Source: Mimachlamys varia (taxonomy: Eukaryota > Mollusca > Bivalvia > Pectinida > Pectinidae). Taken from it: a stretch of DNA of 64,000 nt. The stretch covers positions 31,426,201 through 31,490,200 of the forward strand of contig OX392527.1 in the NCBI GenBank assembly GCA_947623455.1, read 5' to 3'. The translations under genes and the position numbers were made by a program. A model generated the notes under the pieces. That model ran no database searches, had not been told where the DNA came from, and saw only the letters and a program-made list of their open reading frames with translations. Shown piece by piece: positions 13,001-23,805 of this stretch (position 1 is the first letter of the stretch; each line of letters opens with the position of its first letter).

Positions 13001-16000
13001 CAGTACAGAGCTATAACCCAGACACCAAGTCATGAGTACAGTATAGAGCTATAGCCCAGACACAAAGTCATAGAGTACAGTACAGAGCTATAGCCCAGAC
13101 ACCAAGTCATACAGTGTACAGTACAGCGCTATATAGCCCAGACACCAAGTCATTGAGTACAGAACAGAGCTATAGCCCAGACACCAAGTCATAGAGTACA
13201 GTATAGAGCTATAGCCCAGACACCAAGTCATAGAGTACAGTATAGAGCTATAGCCCAGACACCAAGTCATACAGTGTACAGTACAGCGCTATATAGCCCA
13301 GACACCAAGTCATTGAGTACAGAACAGAGCTATAGCCCAGACACCAAGTCATAGAGTACAGTACAGAGCTATAGCCCCGACACCAAGTCATAGAGTACAG
13401 TATAGAGCTATAGCCCAGACACCAAGTCATTGAGTACAGAACAGAGCTATAGCCCAGACACCAAGTCATTGAGTACAGAACAGAGCTATAGCCCAGACAC
13501 CAAGTCATAGAGTACAGTACAGAGCTATAGCCCAGACACCAAGTCATACAGTGTACAGTACAGCGCTATATAGCCCAGACACCAAGTCATTGAGTACAGA
13601 ACAGAGCTATAGCCCAGACACCAAGTCATAGAGTACAGTACAGAGCTATAGCCCAGACACCAAGTCATAGAGTACAGTATAGAGCTATAGCCCAGACAGC
13701 AAGTCATAGAGTACAGTACAGAGCTATAGCCCAGACACCAAGTCATAGAGTACAGTACAGAGCTATAGCCCAGACACCAAGTCATAGAGTACAGTACAGA
13801 GCTATAGCCCAGACACCAAGTCATAGAGTACAGTACAGCGCTATATAGCCCAGACACAAAGTCATAGAGTACAGTACAGAGCTATAGCCCAGACACCAAG
13901 TCATAGAGTAAAGAACAGAGCTATAGCCCAGACACCAAGTCATACAGTGTACAGTACAGAGCTATAGCCCAGACACCAAGTCATAGAGTACAGTACAGAG
14001 CTATAGCCCAGACACAATGTCATAGAGTACAGTACAGAGCTATAGCCCAGACACCAAGTCATAGAGTACAGTACAGAGCTATAGCCCAGACACCAAGTCA
14101 TAGAGTACAGTACAGAGCTATAGCCCAGACACAAAGTCATAGAGTACAGTACAGAGCTATAGCCCAGACACCAAGTCATACAGTGTACAGTACAGCGCTA
14201 TATAGCCCAGACACCAAGTCATAGAGTACAGTACAGAGCTATAGCCCAGACACCAAGTCATAGAGTACAGTACAGAGCTATAGCCCAGACACCAAGTCAT
14301 AGAGTACAGTACAGAGCTATAGCCCAAACACCAAGTCATGAGTACAGTACAGAGCTATAGCCCAGACACCAAATCATAGAGTACAGTACAGCGCTATATA
14401 GCCCAGACACCAAGTAATGGAGTACAGTACAGCACTATATAGCCCAGACACCAAGTCATAGAGTACAGTACAGAGCTATAGCCCAGATACCAAGTCATGG
14501 AGTATAGTACAGAGCTATAGCCCAGACACCAAGTCATAGAGTACAGTACAGAGCTATAGCCCAGACACCAAGTCATACAGTACAGAGCTATAGCCCAAAC
14601 ACCAAGTCATATGTACAGTACAGAGCTATAGCCCAAACACTGAGTTATAAGTAAGTACAGTACAGAGCTATATCCCAAACACCGAGTCATAAGTACAGTA
14701 CAGAGCTATAGCCCAGACACCAAGTTATAGAGTACAGATCTAGAACTAAGGTATAGCCCACTGAAAGTCATTAGTACAGTAGAGATCTATAGTCTTGACA
14801 TCAAGTCAAAAAAGGCACAGCATATGTACCACATTGATCATGAGTAGTCAAGTGTAAAGAAGAGTTAAGTGTTGCTTTGTATGATTTTGTATAGGCTCTG
14901 TATGATCTTTACTTAACAACAGAGATTGATCTTGGTTTATTTTAGTTATAGGTCAGTAGTAATATTGGTGATGTTTATTATCACTGTACATTGTATGTAT
15001 CCAACTTCCAAGCAGAATGACGTAATAGTTACCTGTGATATATTTACTATTGGTTTCACATTGTTGTCATACATACTGAAATGAGACACAAGAGCTGAAA
15101 TTCATAGCTATACAGGTATAGTAATGTCTTAAACTATCAAACTAAGTATACACAACTTATAGGAGTAATGAAATACAAAGTTAATTTAAGTGCCAAGCAT
15201 ATATACATGTTCATGGGAGATACCAAAATGGAGGGTTTCAGGTTGTTAATTAAGCACACAAATATTAAGAAATCTTAGATGGCCACCATATAATTAAAGT
15301 TAGCAGAGACATTAATTCTTTATTCAGATATTATAAAACAGAAACAGGCCTGATGGACCTCCCATGTCTTCTCTTATGGCATATATATATATATTTAGGT
15401 ATAAGTACATTAGAAATTAGTTCATATGAAAGCTTAAGGTAATGAAATTACATCTGAAATTATTACATACAAATCAAGTTCCTCCTTTTCGATATCCATA
15501 AAGAATGTATTCCTTGCCACTCCTGCATTATTAACAAGGAGGTCTATCGGCCCAAGTTGTTCAACTATTTTTCTTGACCCATCCCAGTCTTGTAAATCAG
15601 CCAGCACTATGTGCATACTAGGTACCTGTATAAAGAAAATAATGATTATAAATTTAATTCATAATGACACTTAATCAAGAAAAAAGAATTTGAACTTAAT
15701 ACTTTTATGAAAATTCTATGCATTGATCCCCATATGGTTGAAATTTGCTAAACAGAAATTAATGAATTTGTACAATATTTTGGCTCATGAAAATAAAAGG
15801 GAGATAATCCTCCTTTTGAAGTGGCAGCGATGATAATCTTAAAATTATGGTATGTACAACTATGATTTACCTGGTATTTATATTTCCATGAAATAAGAGA
15901 GTGATCCCCTCTTCAGTGCTTTTTGATAAATAGCAATCAAAATACCCATCTTTATCTATTGATATCAAGTACAGTCTGTAGGTATAATATACTTCTGGTG

Positions 16001-18304
16001 AGTCTCAAAACTAAAGATGTACAATAAAGAATCAATGGGAAGTTGGGAACTAATGTGAGAAATGCATACAGAATCAGTCCATACTAAAAAGCATCTTGAA
16101 ATACAACAATACTGTTTAAGGATAGACTATCAATGGACCATGGTGAAAGGCTTATAAATATATTAATTAAATAAAATAACAGTAATTTGATGATCGATGG
16201 TAGGCTGATAAAATCAACAAATACCATATATTTGAATCAATATCCATTATCGAGTTTGAAAAACAAAGATCCACAACATGGCACATCATTATTATGATTG
16301 AATCTGATTTCTTTCGATATCAGAAATATGATTTGAGGATATATATATGTTGAAAGAAGAATTAAGGTTTTATCACCCTTAACTCAGTATAGGCAGGAAA
16401 CATTTCATGTGTATATATACATTAATTGAAGTTGTGCTATACTTCACCTCAGCCTTTAATGAGTCTAGGTCTGCTTGGGTTCTACTCAGAGCATATGTTT
16501 CCGCTCCACATTCTACCAGCTTCTTCGCAATATCACGTCCAATTCCTGTTTTGGTAACAAAAAAACCTTTTTACAGAATACTTGAAATATTTTCAAGGTT
16601 CAGATTCTGCATTCTCAAAATTAAAACCAAAATAAAGTGTGTGTGTGTGTGTGTATCTCTTAATTGCCATGCATATTACGTACAGATACATATAAAATGT
16701 TCTTTGATACTGAATAATAATATCACAATTTCAATTTTGGGAGTCTGAAGAACTCTCAAAGTCAAATGGAGATGTAAAACCCTGATCCCAACTTTTCTTA
16801 GATAATTTTGGCTGCACAGAAAATCTGTTTATATTTTTCAAGTTATTTGAAGTACATTAACTAGCAAAAATTAATGCATGATACAAGAAGAACAATCACA
16901 ATAGGTTTGTTTTCCAACATACCCTAAATTTTCTTTATTTTTATTGAATGTCTTAGGTTGCATACGTATTGTCCTACCAGTTCTATATAATCTACATTGT
17001 AAATGTTAATTCTGGTTACCCTTTTTCTTTTAGGGATTAAAGTATTCCTTTCAAAACTTGCATTCAAGTATTTCGGATCTCCTTCATATTCCTGTGATTT
17101 GTTTTACACACTATAATTCTATCATATTTCTAATTATTTTGAACACTTAATTAAATCTTTTAACAAAATGAAAAATCTGTATACAATTGTAAAATAACTA
17201 TTTGGTGAGAAGAATATAGGAATTTTTAATTTATTCAGACAATATTACATTTATTGGTTGGTAGATGCAAGAGAATGTACGTCTTACTACCAGCACCACA
17301 CTTTCATGCATATGGTATATAATAATAATATACAACATTTTATATAGCGCCCTATCTAGCTAACATAATTAAGCCACTCTAAAGCGCTTTACAGTACATA
17401 GTTATACAATTCTCATACAATCAATACAATTAAGACATACAATTCTATCATATACAATTCTGAGGATTTTGCAGGAGCTGCCTTACAGGCGCTAACTACT
17501 TGTCCTATACCACCTGGCTATTATCTCCATAATTGTGTGTGTGTATGTATGCGTGTGTGCTGGAGATGAATTGTGTTCGGTTTGTAATGGGACCGTGTTT
17601 CCAACGGCATCTTTTAGAGTGCCACCTCACTTGAATGCTACAGCACAGATACTGCAACACCCATCCTAGAACATTTTATACTCCACATGGGTTGTTGGAG
17701 TTGTGTGGTATATTAAGGTTGATAACAAGCTACAGTACATATGTACAGTACATGTAGCTAGAATGCCTTCTATCTTCAATCTATTCTGACCATTCAGACT
17801 AATTAGTGGTAGCTGCATGAGCTTCCAACTGTTACATATATTTCAAATGTATTGATATGATTTCCTCTTGTGCAATGTTTATTGTTAAGCTTTTTTAGCT
17901 TGGTGTAGATATACATTGTACATGTATAGTAGTATATATGTGGGGCTTATATTACTTAATCTAGTGAGAATGTACTGTGGCATCAACAAATGCAACATTG
18001 TTTGAGGTTTTGAACCAATCACTTAAAAGTACTGTATAGCAATATTTTAATTCCGTGGTTTAAACTGGCAGGTATAAATGAAAAATTATAAAATGAGGTC
18101 GTGCCCTACTGAGCCTCTGACCCGGCTTTATTGCAAAATTTGGGTCCCACAATGTTAAATTAATTATTAACCATTTCCGTGTAAACAACGAAATAAATCG
18201 TCAATGTCCTTGTCTTTTACAGTTCTTAAATTATAGAAAAGGCGTCGTATACCTTTTCCAGCACCTGTTACGAGCGCCCGTTTGCCGTGAAAAGCGATTT
18301 CCAT
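10011..18304 (-). CDS. DCXR: L-xylulose/dicarbonyl reductase (short-chain dehydrogenase), seven exons, complete
   Basis: NADPH-dependent reductase of L-xylulose and alpha-dicarbonyls, in the glucuronate/uronate cycle. Coding exons in transcript order: 18253-18304, 16448-16545, 15471-15625, 15033-15075, 11768-11932, 11351-11468, 10011-10114. All join in phase with GT-AG borders and give 244 codons plus TAG, the length I recall for human DCXR. The nucleotide-binding motif TGAGKGIG falls at residues 13-20 and NNAG at 82-85. The catalytic set is intact at Asn107, Ser136, Tyr149 and Lys153 (SYAASK). LELGPHK and the NAVNPTVV segment are family hallmarks. The C-terminus ends GGLSCS. The fourth coding exon is only 43 bp. 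The intron between it and the next exon (11933-15032) is mostly a 39-bp minisatellite. The start codon gives MEIAFHGKR, matching the family N-terminus. Confidence 0.95.
10430..10930. repeat. Dispersed repeat with reiterated CAAGGACTTTTCAAGGCC motif
   Basis: The phrase TTCAAGGACTTTTCAAGGCC occurs near 10463, and variants recur several times between 10810 and 10940 (CAAGTACTATTCAAGGCC, CAAGGAGTTTCAAGGCCC). The motif is clustered at both ends of a roughly 500-bp block. It looks like a non-autonomous element or satellite-like tail in the last DCXR intron; the class is not determined. Confidence 0.4.
11205..11275 (-). repeat. Fragment of the 42646-43026 TIR element
   Basis: Read on the minus strand, this segment matches the left end of the element at 42646-43026, including GCCCAATATACATAACTTTC and the following CGGCAAAACTTGA. 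No opposite terminus is visible nearby, so this is probably a truncated or strongly diverged copy. It sits in the last DCXR intron. Confidence 0.6.
12018..12095. repeat. Short tandem repeat, about 32 bp x 2-3
   Basis: Repeats of GATTTCATGCAAATCAGG followed by CTTAGGCTA, in a DCXR intron. The last copy is partial (GATTTCAAGTCAAT). Confidence 0.7.
12535..14760. repeat. 39-bp minisatellite in a DCXR intron
   Basis: About 57 units of 39 bp, each containing AGCTATAGCCCAGACACC then AAGTCATAGAGTACAGTAC. Variant units carry an extra TATA (GCGCTATATAGCCC), CATACAGTGTACAG, or AAGTCATGAG with bases missing. Because 39 is 13 codons, the minus strand (the DCXR sense strand) stays open over long stretches as a 13-residue repeat, [13 protein letters not shown]. 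Irregular units break these frames, so they are taken as by-products of the repeat. Confidence 0.95.
17300..17860. repeat. Interspersed repeat-like block in DCXR intron 1
   Basis: It contains TATAGCGCCC and TAAAGCGCTTTACAGTACAT, motifs I associate with dispersed repeats of marine invertebrates, followed by a TG-rich microsatellite (17538-17560). Class and ends are not resolved. No coding potential is seen. Confidence 0.35.
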
Positions 18305-18886
18305 TCTGCCAAAAGTCCTCAGCTGTTCGTGCAGACGAAGTAGTTAAATGCGATCACGTTGGTCATTGAAATGTTTGTAAGTAAAGGTGAAAATACTCTT
18401 AAAGCATCTGTTCGACACAGATCATACCATGGTCTTTACAACGTTTAAAGTGGTGTATACAGGACGTAGCTTTTAATTGACATCGATGAGCAGAAATGCC
18501 TTGACGCTGGCTTATTCGTCTACAACAAAACACTATAGATTGATTTCAAGAAATTAACGAAAAACAGGCGACGGTTATTAAACCACCTTTTACATGTGTA
18601 AGTTTATCATTCTTCATTCCTGATTTCAAAGTAATGCCTATATTGACTTTGGTATCGTTATTTTAAATTCAGACCAAGTTTGACAGCGATCCCGATTAGT
18701 GACAGCACCCTCTAGATCTCCGACAAAAGTCAATTATATGCTCCGTTACCAGCGCTAGCTGGACATACATGTATGCATTCCCTACATTAATTTACACCGA
18801 GCCATACTAATGGGGTGATTGGTCTTAAACAAAAGTAGATCTTATTTAAAGAGTTTTGTATACGCGGATTAGGGTATGGATTTGTT
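18305..18886. other. Upstream region of DCXR
   Basis: This holds the DCXR 5' UTR and promoter if transcription starts near the ATG at 18304. I see no clear TATA box or defined start. A foldback transposable element begins about 590 bp upstream of the start codon. Confidence 0.4.
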
Positions 18887-18895
18887 GCTAAAAAT
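18887..18895. repeat. Target-site duplication, left copy
   Basis: GCTAAAAAT immediately precedes the left terminus GGGTCTCCCT of the foldback element and recurs exactly at 21629-21637 after its right terminus. Confidence 0.7.
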
Positions 18896-21628
18896 GGGTC
18901 TCCCTAAAATACGCCATAGGAGAAAATACGCCATAGGTACGCCATAGGATATTTTCGGCGCCATAGATAAATGTACGTTATATATCTTCAAAATACATCC
19001 TTTTATTCCTTGATTGGTGCATATTACACCATCTGGTGAAGTTTCATTGAAAAAAAAATGTGTACTTTGTACCAAAAAACGATCTTATATCGGAGGCTCT
19101 CGGACACTAAAATACGCCATAGGAATCTAGTCAAGCAAGCTTTAAATATCACTGTGTTATGCAACAAATAACTTATTTATTACAGTTATATATGTCATTT
19201 GAAAGTTATGGTTAAGTTTTAGTGTTAAAAAAATGTGCACTTTGTAAGAAAATCGGTAAAATTACCGTGACGTGACAGTTCGAATCAAGGGGCGTAACTC
19301 TAATTATACGCCATACAGATGTAAACTCACTCTCTCTTTATATACTATTGGCAATCCTATGGCGTATTAAAGACTATATATTTTTGATATTGATATTTAT
19401 TTTGTTCATTAATACACTCAAGCATTATATTTAATACTAAAAAAATATATATACCTAAAAAGAACAACAAAAGCTTTCTATTTGATACCATTGTCTATGT
19501 TATATTAAGACTATGTATTTTTGATATCAATATATTTTTTTATTCATTATTTTTGTTCCTTAATATATTTGATATAAATACATGTATGCATACATAAAAA
19601 AACACAACAAAAACTTACATTTTATACAATTTTATTAATATTTTTTTCATAAAAAAGTATTCACAAGCAGTAATTAACATGAACATATATAGTTAAACAT
19701 TATGTATAATTTTGCAAATAATTAATATTAATCAAATTCACTATATTGAAAATTCCGTTGATATTTTATATCATGCAGGTACATATTTTAGATAATATTG
19801 TAGAAATTATATTATCTAGCATTCACAAATGTATATCCTGGAATAAAAAAAGTATTTTCATGAATATAATAAAAATACATAGTGTAAATTTGTAAATTGT
19901 AAATGAATGGAAAAAAAGGAAAAATTTCATTGAAACTTCCTGATCATGTCATAAGCTGATATATATCACACTATCAAATTTTACGTCTTATAATAGTATT
20001 CTTCACGTATGTTTATTACTGTTTCTTTTCTTTTTTTTTTCTTCGTTGTCTTTCAAAGTCAATACATTTCTTTGTCTTTTTTTTTTTATTTGTTTTGCCT
20101 CCATGATTCCTTCTTTTTCTGTTTTCACTTCACTGTTTTTTGCCTCTTATTTCCATGATTTCTTATAGCAATACAATAGAAATCTTGACAAACAACAATT
20201 GCTTTTTAAGTCAGATATCAATATAAGGTATTTATTTATAATGGATGAACATTGTTCCTGTATAATATTGTAATGTGGGCATACCCAGTTTGCATGAATA
20301 TTGATGTACACAACTGGTACATATTGTAGTACTGATAATGTATGAATATTGGTATGCTAAGGCGTTGTTGTGGTATATACTATAGTATGTGATTGTACTG
20401 TTGGAAAATTGGTTAAGAAATTCCAATCAATCATCAGTTAAAATTGGTTGTAATCAGATTGTTAACATAATGAAATTTAGATTTTTTTTTTTTGCCTTAC
20501 AACAAATACCAATAATCAAATCTGTATTGGCGGTTATCTCCTGCTGATAAATATATATATGTTGAAATAGAGTATAGATATGTAATAAATGTGATGAAGA
20601 AATAATTCAAATTTAAATATAATTTTAATATAAATTGTTTGTTTATTGAACTCTTCACTAAGAACAAAAAATGTTTTTATATGTGAATAGGGAGAAAATA
20701 CAACATAGGTGAAGATTTATATTGGCATTTTTTTTATGAATATGGTAATTTAATTAAATGTGTATAATGATGAATAAAATCATTATTAGTAAAATTTTAC
20801 ATAAATAATATATATTTTTTTTTTCTCGTATCTTTTTTAAAAAAATTTCCCCTTATCAATTAAACTTTAAATATTTCTTATTCCATTTTTAAAATTTGAA
20901 CGAAATTTTCCCTTTCATGTTTGATATCTGTAGGGCGTATTGTTCATGTCAATTACTGCTTGTGAATATTACTTTATGAATAAAATAGTAACATAGGTAT
21001 TAATAAAATGGTATCAATAAATAATTTTTGTTGTGCTTTTTATGTATGTTTATTTGTTAGTATTAAATATAATGCTTGAGTGAATTAATGAACAAAATAA
21101 ATATCAATATAAAATAATATATAGTCTTCATTATTTATTGGTCACTTAACAGGAGAAAATACGCCATAGGATTGCCAATAGTATATAAAGAGAGAGTGAG
21201 TTTACATCTGTATGGCGTATAATTAGAGTTACGCCCCTTGATTCGAACTGTCACGTCACGGTAATTTTACCGATTTTCTTACAAAGTGCACATTTTTTTA
21301 ACACTAAAACTTAACCATAACTTTCAAATGACATATATAACTGTAATAAATTAGTTATTTGTTGCATAACACAGTGATATTTAACGCTTGCTTGACTAGA
21401 TTCCTATGGCGTATTTTAGTGTCCGAGAGCCTCCGATATAAGATCGTTTTTTGGTACAAAGTACACATTTTTTTTCAATGAAACTTCACCAGATGGTGAA
21501 ATATGCACCAATCAAGGAATAAAAGGATGTATTTTGAAGATATATTACGTACATTTATCTATGGCGCCGAAAATATCCTATGGCGTACCTATGGCGTATT
21601 TTCTCCTATGGCGTATTTTAGTGTGACC
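18896..21628. mobile_element. Long-TIR foldback element, MULE-like, non-autonomous, 2.73 kb
   Basis: The two ends are long inverted repeats: roughly 18896-19690 on the left and 20940-21628 on the right. They start GGGTCTCCCTAAAATACGCC and, on the other strand, GGTCACACTAAAATACGCC. The outer arms carry several copies of TACGCCATAGG. The arms stay very similar to about 19370/21150, then become more diverged, with a local duplication in the left arm. The middle (about 19690-20940) is AT-rich, full of poly-T, and has no transposase frame. Exact 9-bp direct repeats (GCTAAAAAT) flank the element. A 9-bp duplication plus long TIRs is typical of Mutator-like elements, but there is no protein evidence for the class. 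Confidence 0.75.
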
Positions 21629-21637
21629 GCTAAAAAT
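21629..21637. repeat. Target-site duplication, right copy
   Basis: GCTAAAAAT, identical to 18887-18895, directly after the right terminus GTGTGACC of the foldback element. Confidence 0.7.
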
Positions 21638-21728
21638 ACATTTATCATTTTATGTAGTTCAAACAACTTTAAACTCATCTTTAATGCTTCTGTCCAAGTC
21701 ACATAAATTTAAGATAATACCCCTTTAA

Positions 21729-22619
21729 CATACACAGATTTTTCTTACGAGTCCATACGGTTCGCCAACCTGTAGTCAATATATGTCGCTGGTATCCTTA
21801 TGTAAATGGCTTGCAATAACGTGCACACACTCGATCGCGATCGTAAGGATTCGGGAGAGGAGAGGCACAATTGTCCACAGATTTTTTTTTTCCCGTAAAT
21901 AAGCTTACAATCCGTAAGTATCATACACTGGTCGCAATAACTCTCAACAATCTGTAAACTGCTCACAAGAATCTGTAAATGACTCGTAACAGTTTGTATT
22001 ACGATTTGTTCACTGTTAATTTACAATTTGTTTACGGATTATAGCGAGTGCTTTATTATTTCATTCAGGTTGTGTTACAATGGCTTTACGGATTATTACC
22101 GTATTGGTGTTACTTTTACATTACAAATATATTTGTATTACTTCAAAATTTACGTTTTTTTACGCTTATTCATGTATACTTTAAATTTTGCAATCTGTTT
22201 CTCTCATATTCCATGTTGGAGGTCAGTTGTCAAATGACGTTGCATAGAAAAAACTTTTTGTCAAAAAACACTTAAGGACTCATAAATACTCGTAACTAAA
22301 TTAAACTACATGTGTACTCGTAACAAAACGTAAACAGGTGGTGAATTAACATGACATAGCTAGCTTCTATGAATCATAACATTCCGTAATATACTGGTAT
22401 AGTAACAATCCATAAAAGCTCATAAAATGCATGTAACTTGCTCATGTTTATCCGTTGGAACTCGTAACAAATCATGGAATTTTTTGGTAAAGACCTCATA
22501 ATGAATTGTACCAGTTTGCTATTAAATTGCTCTTAAAAGTGGCAAAATCATTAGGATCCATGAACTTTTGTGAACTTGTGCGATCCATTAGCACTCATTA
22601 GAACAATAATCTGTGTATG
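21729..22619. mobile_element. TIR element of about 890 bp with reiterated CTCGTAAC/CTCATAA motifs
   Basis: The left end CATACACAGATTTTTCTTAC and the right end, read on the other strand, CATACACAGATTATTGTTCT form imperfect terminal inverted repeats of about 25 bp. Inside, short motifs such as ACTCGTAAC, CTCATAAA, TCCGTAA and TTACGGATT recur in both orientations. There is no long frame. The target duplication is unclear, so the superfamily is left open. Confidence 0.5.
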
Positions 22620-22648
22620 TGAAGTCAGCATAAACTATAGTAAACTTC

Positions 22649-22684
22649 ACCCCCTCCCCAAGAGAAAGTCTGGGGAGGGGGTGG
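22649..22684. other. Hairpin with G-rich arm
   Basis: CACCCCCTCCCCA and TGGGGAGGGGGTG form a perfect 13-bp stem around a loop of about 10 nt. The G-rich strand has runs of four and five G. It lies just after the TIR element. Function unknown. Confidence 0.6.
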
Positions 22685-23057
22685 GCATGAAATTCACAGT
22701 TTGATAAAGCACCTCAAGACCTTTCCAATGAAGAAGAAGACTTTTGAAATGCTTGCCAATTTGACCCTTCCAAGTGCCTATCTACTGGCCCGGGGATGGG
22801 CCAGGACGTCAAAAACATCATATTTTGCTGATATATGTTTAGGTAATGGAATAATTTGCTACTATAAACATGATTAACATAAAAATGTAGAGCCAACGTT
22901 TTAATGTTGTTTAGGTAGATTGATTAGTGGGCCACTTCGCACTGAAGGTGGATACCTAAAGGTATGCAGGGTGATTGGTATCAAATATGGAAATATAGTA
23001 GACGTGGGGTTTCAATCACAGCATGGCTCATGTGTTACCAGTTTAGTGGTTTTCATT

Positions 23058-23118
23058 GAGGACCCAGTTGATCAGGGTCCTCATGAAGACTCGCTCTAAG
23101 AGTCGAAACTAGTCGACC
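23058..23118 (+). ncRNA. Degenerate hammerhead-ribozyme-like motif
   Basis: The sequence CTCATGA (23080-23086) stands where the hammerhead core CTGATGA would be, one base off. It is followed by a perfect 5-bp stem GACTC/GAGTC (23088-23092 and 23100-23104), then GAAA (23105-23108), then GTC (23112-23114). GGTC (23076-23079) can pair with GACC (23115-23118) as stem I. The core G-to-C change and one extra A before stem II argue that it is inactive. A competing 8-bp hairpin GAGGACCC/GGGTCCTC (23058-23082) overlaps it. Hammerheads of this type occur in Penelope-like elements; no protein remnant is seen here. Confidence 0.35.
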
Positions 23119-23805
23119 AATTAAAACCCGAAAAAGTGACTTTGGCTATTTTTAGTAACAAATTCATACCGCAAATGGCGTATGAATAGGCCGATTAATA
23201 TTATATGCCCATTCGCGGTTTTCTCCAACCTGTTCAATTGATCTTCAAATTACTGGAAGAAGAAGATCTTTACATAACTAGAATATATTTATTTGTTTTG
23301 CTTGTTTACAGGGCCAAGTTATAAAGGATGAGGAACAGAATCTTCACCAACAAGAACATGTTCCTACTCAACATTATGACGGCTGCCTGTATATAGGATA
23401 ATGTGACTGTGATTTTGGTTTTATTGATAATAAGTCTCTATACATTTACTTTACCAGTAATTAAGCTTGACTGAACAAGTTTTACTGATGTTTGTCATTG
23501 CAACAGCTTTGTGTGATAAGTATATGATGCTTGCAGGAAGACTTTCATCAGTTTTGATGTTTTTCTTTCGCTTCGCCTGGCTTTCGCGATACACATTACC
23601 AAGCATCCTTGTAACAGCATGGACCCTTAATATTCGTTTCCGAGTTGAAATTGAATTTCAAAATGTAGGCTTATAATATCATTAAATTCACCTGTGTTCT
23701 TTTATGTAAATTTTTAATGTAGTTAGTTTTGTCATAAAAATGTAATTAGTTGTTAACTTGTTTACTTCTCATTCCGTCCAAAGTAACTGTGATAAAATAT
23801 TTACA
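23119..23805. other. Upstream region of the ankyrin-repeat gene
   Basis: A possible splice acceptor lies near 23310 (TTGTTTACAG), followed by a short open stretch of about 30 codons that stops near 23400. This could be a non-coding 5' exon or chance. No promoter motif is recognised. Confidence 0.3.

Noticed and set aside
13088..14576. Series of minus-strand frames encoding a 13-residue repeat
   Set aside because: By-product of the 39-bp minisatellite. They are broken at every irregular unit and lack flanking domain sequence.
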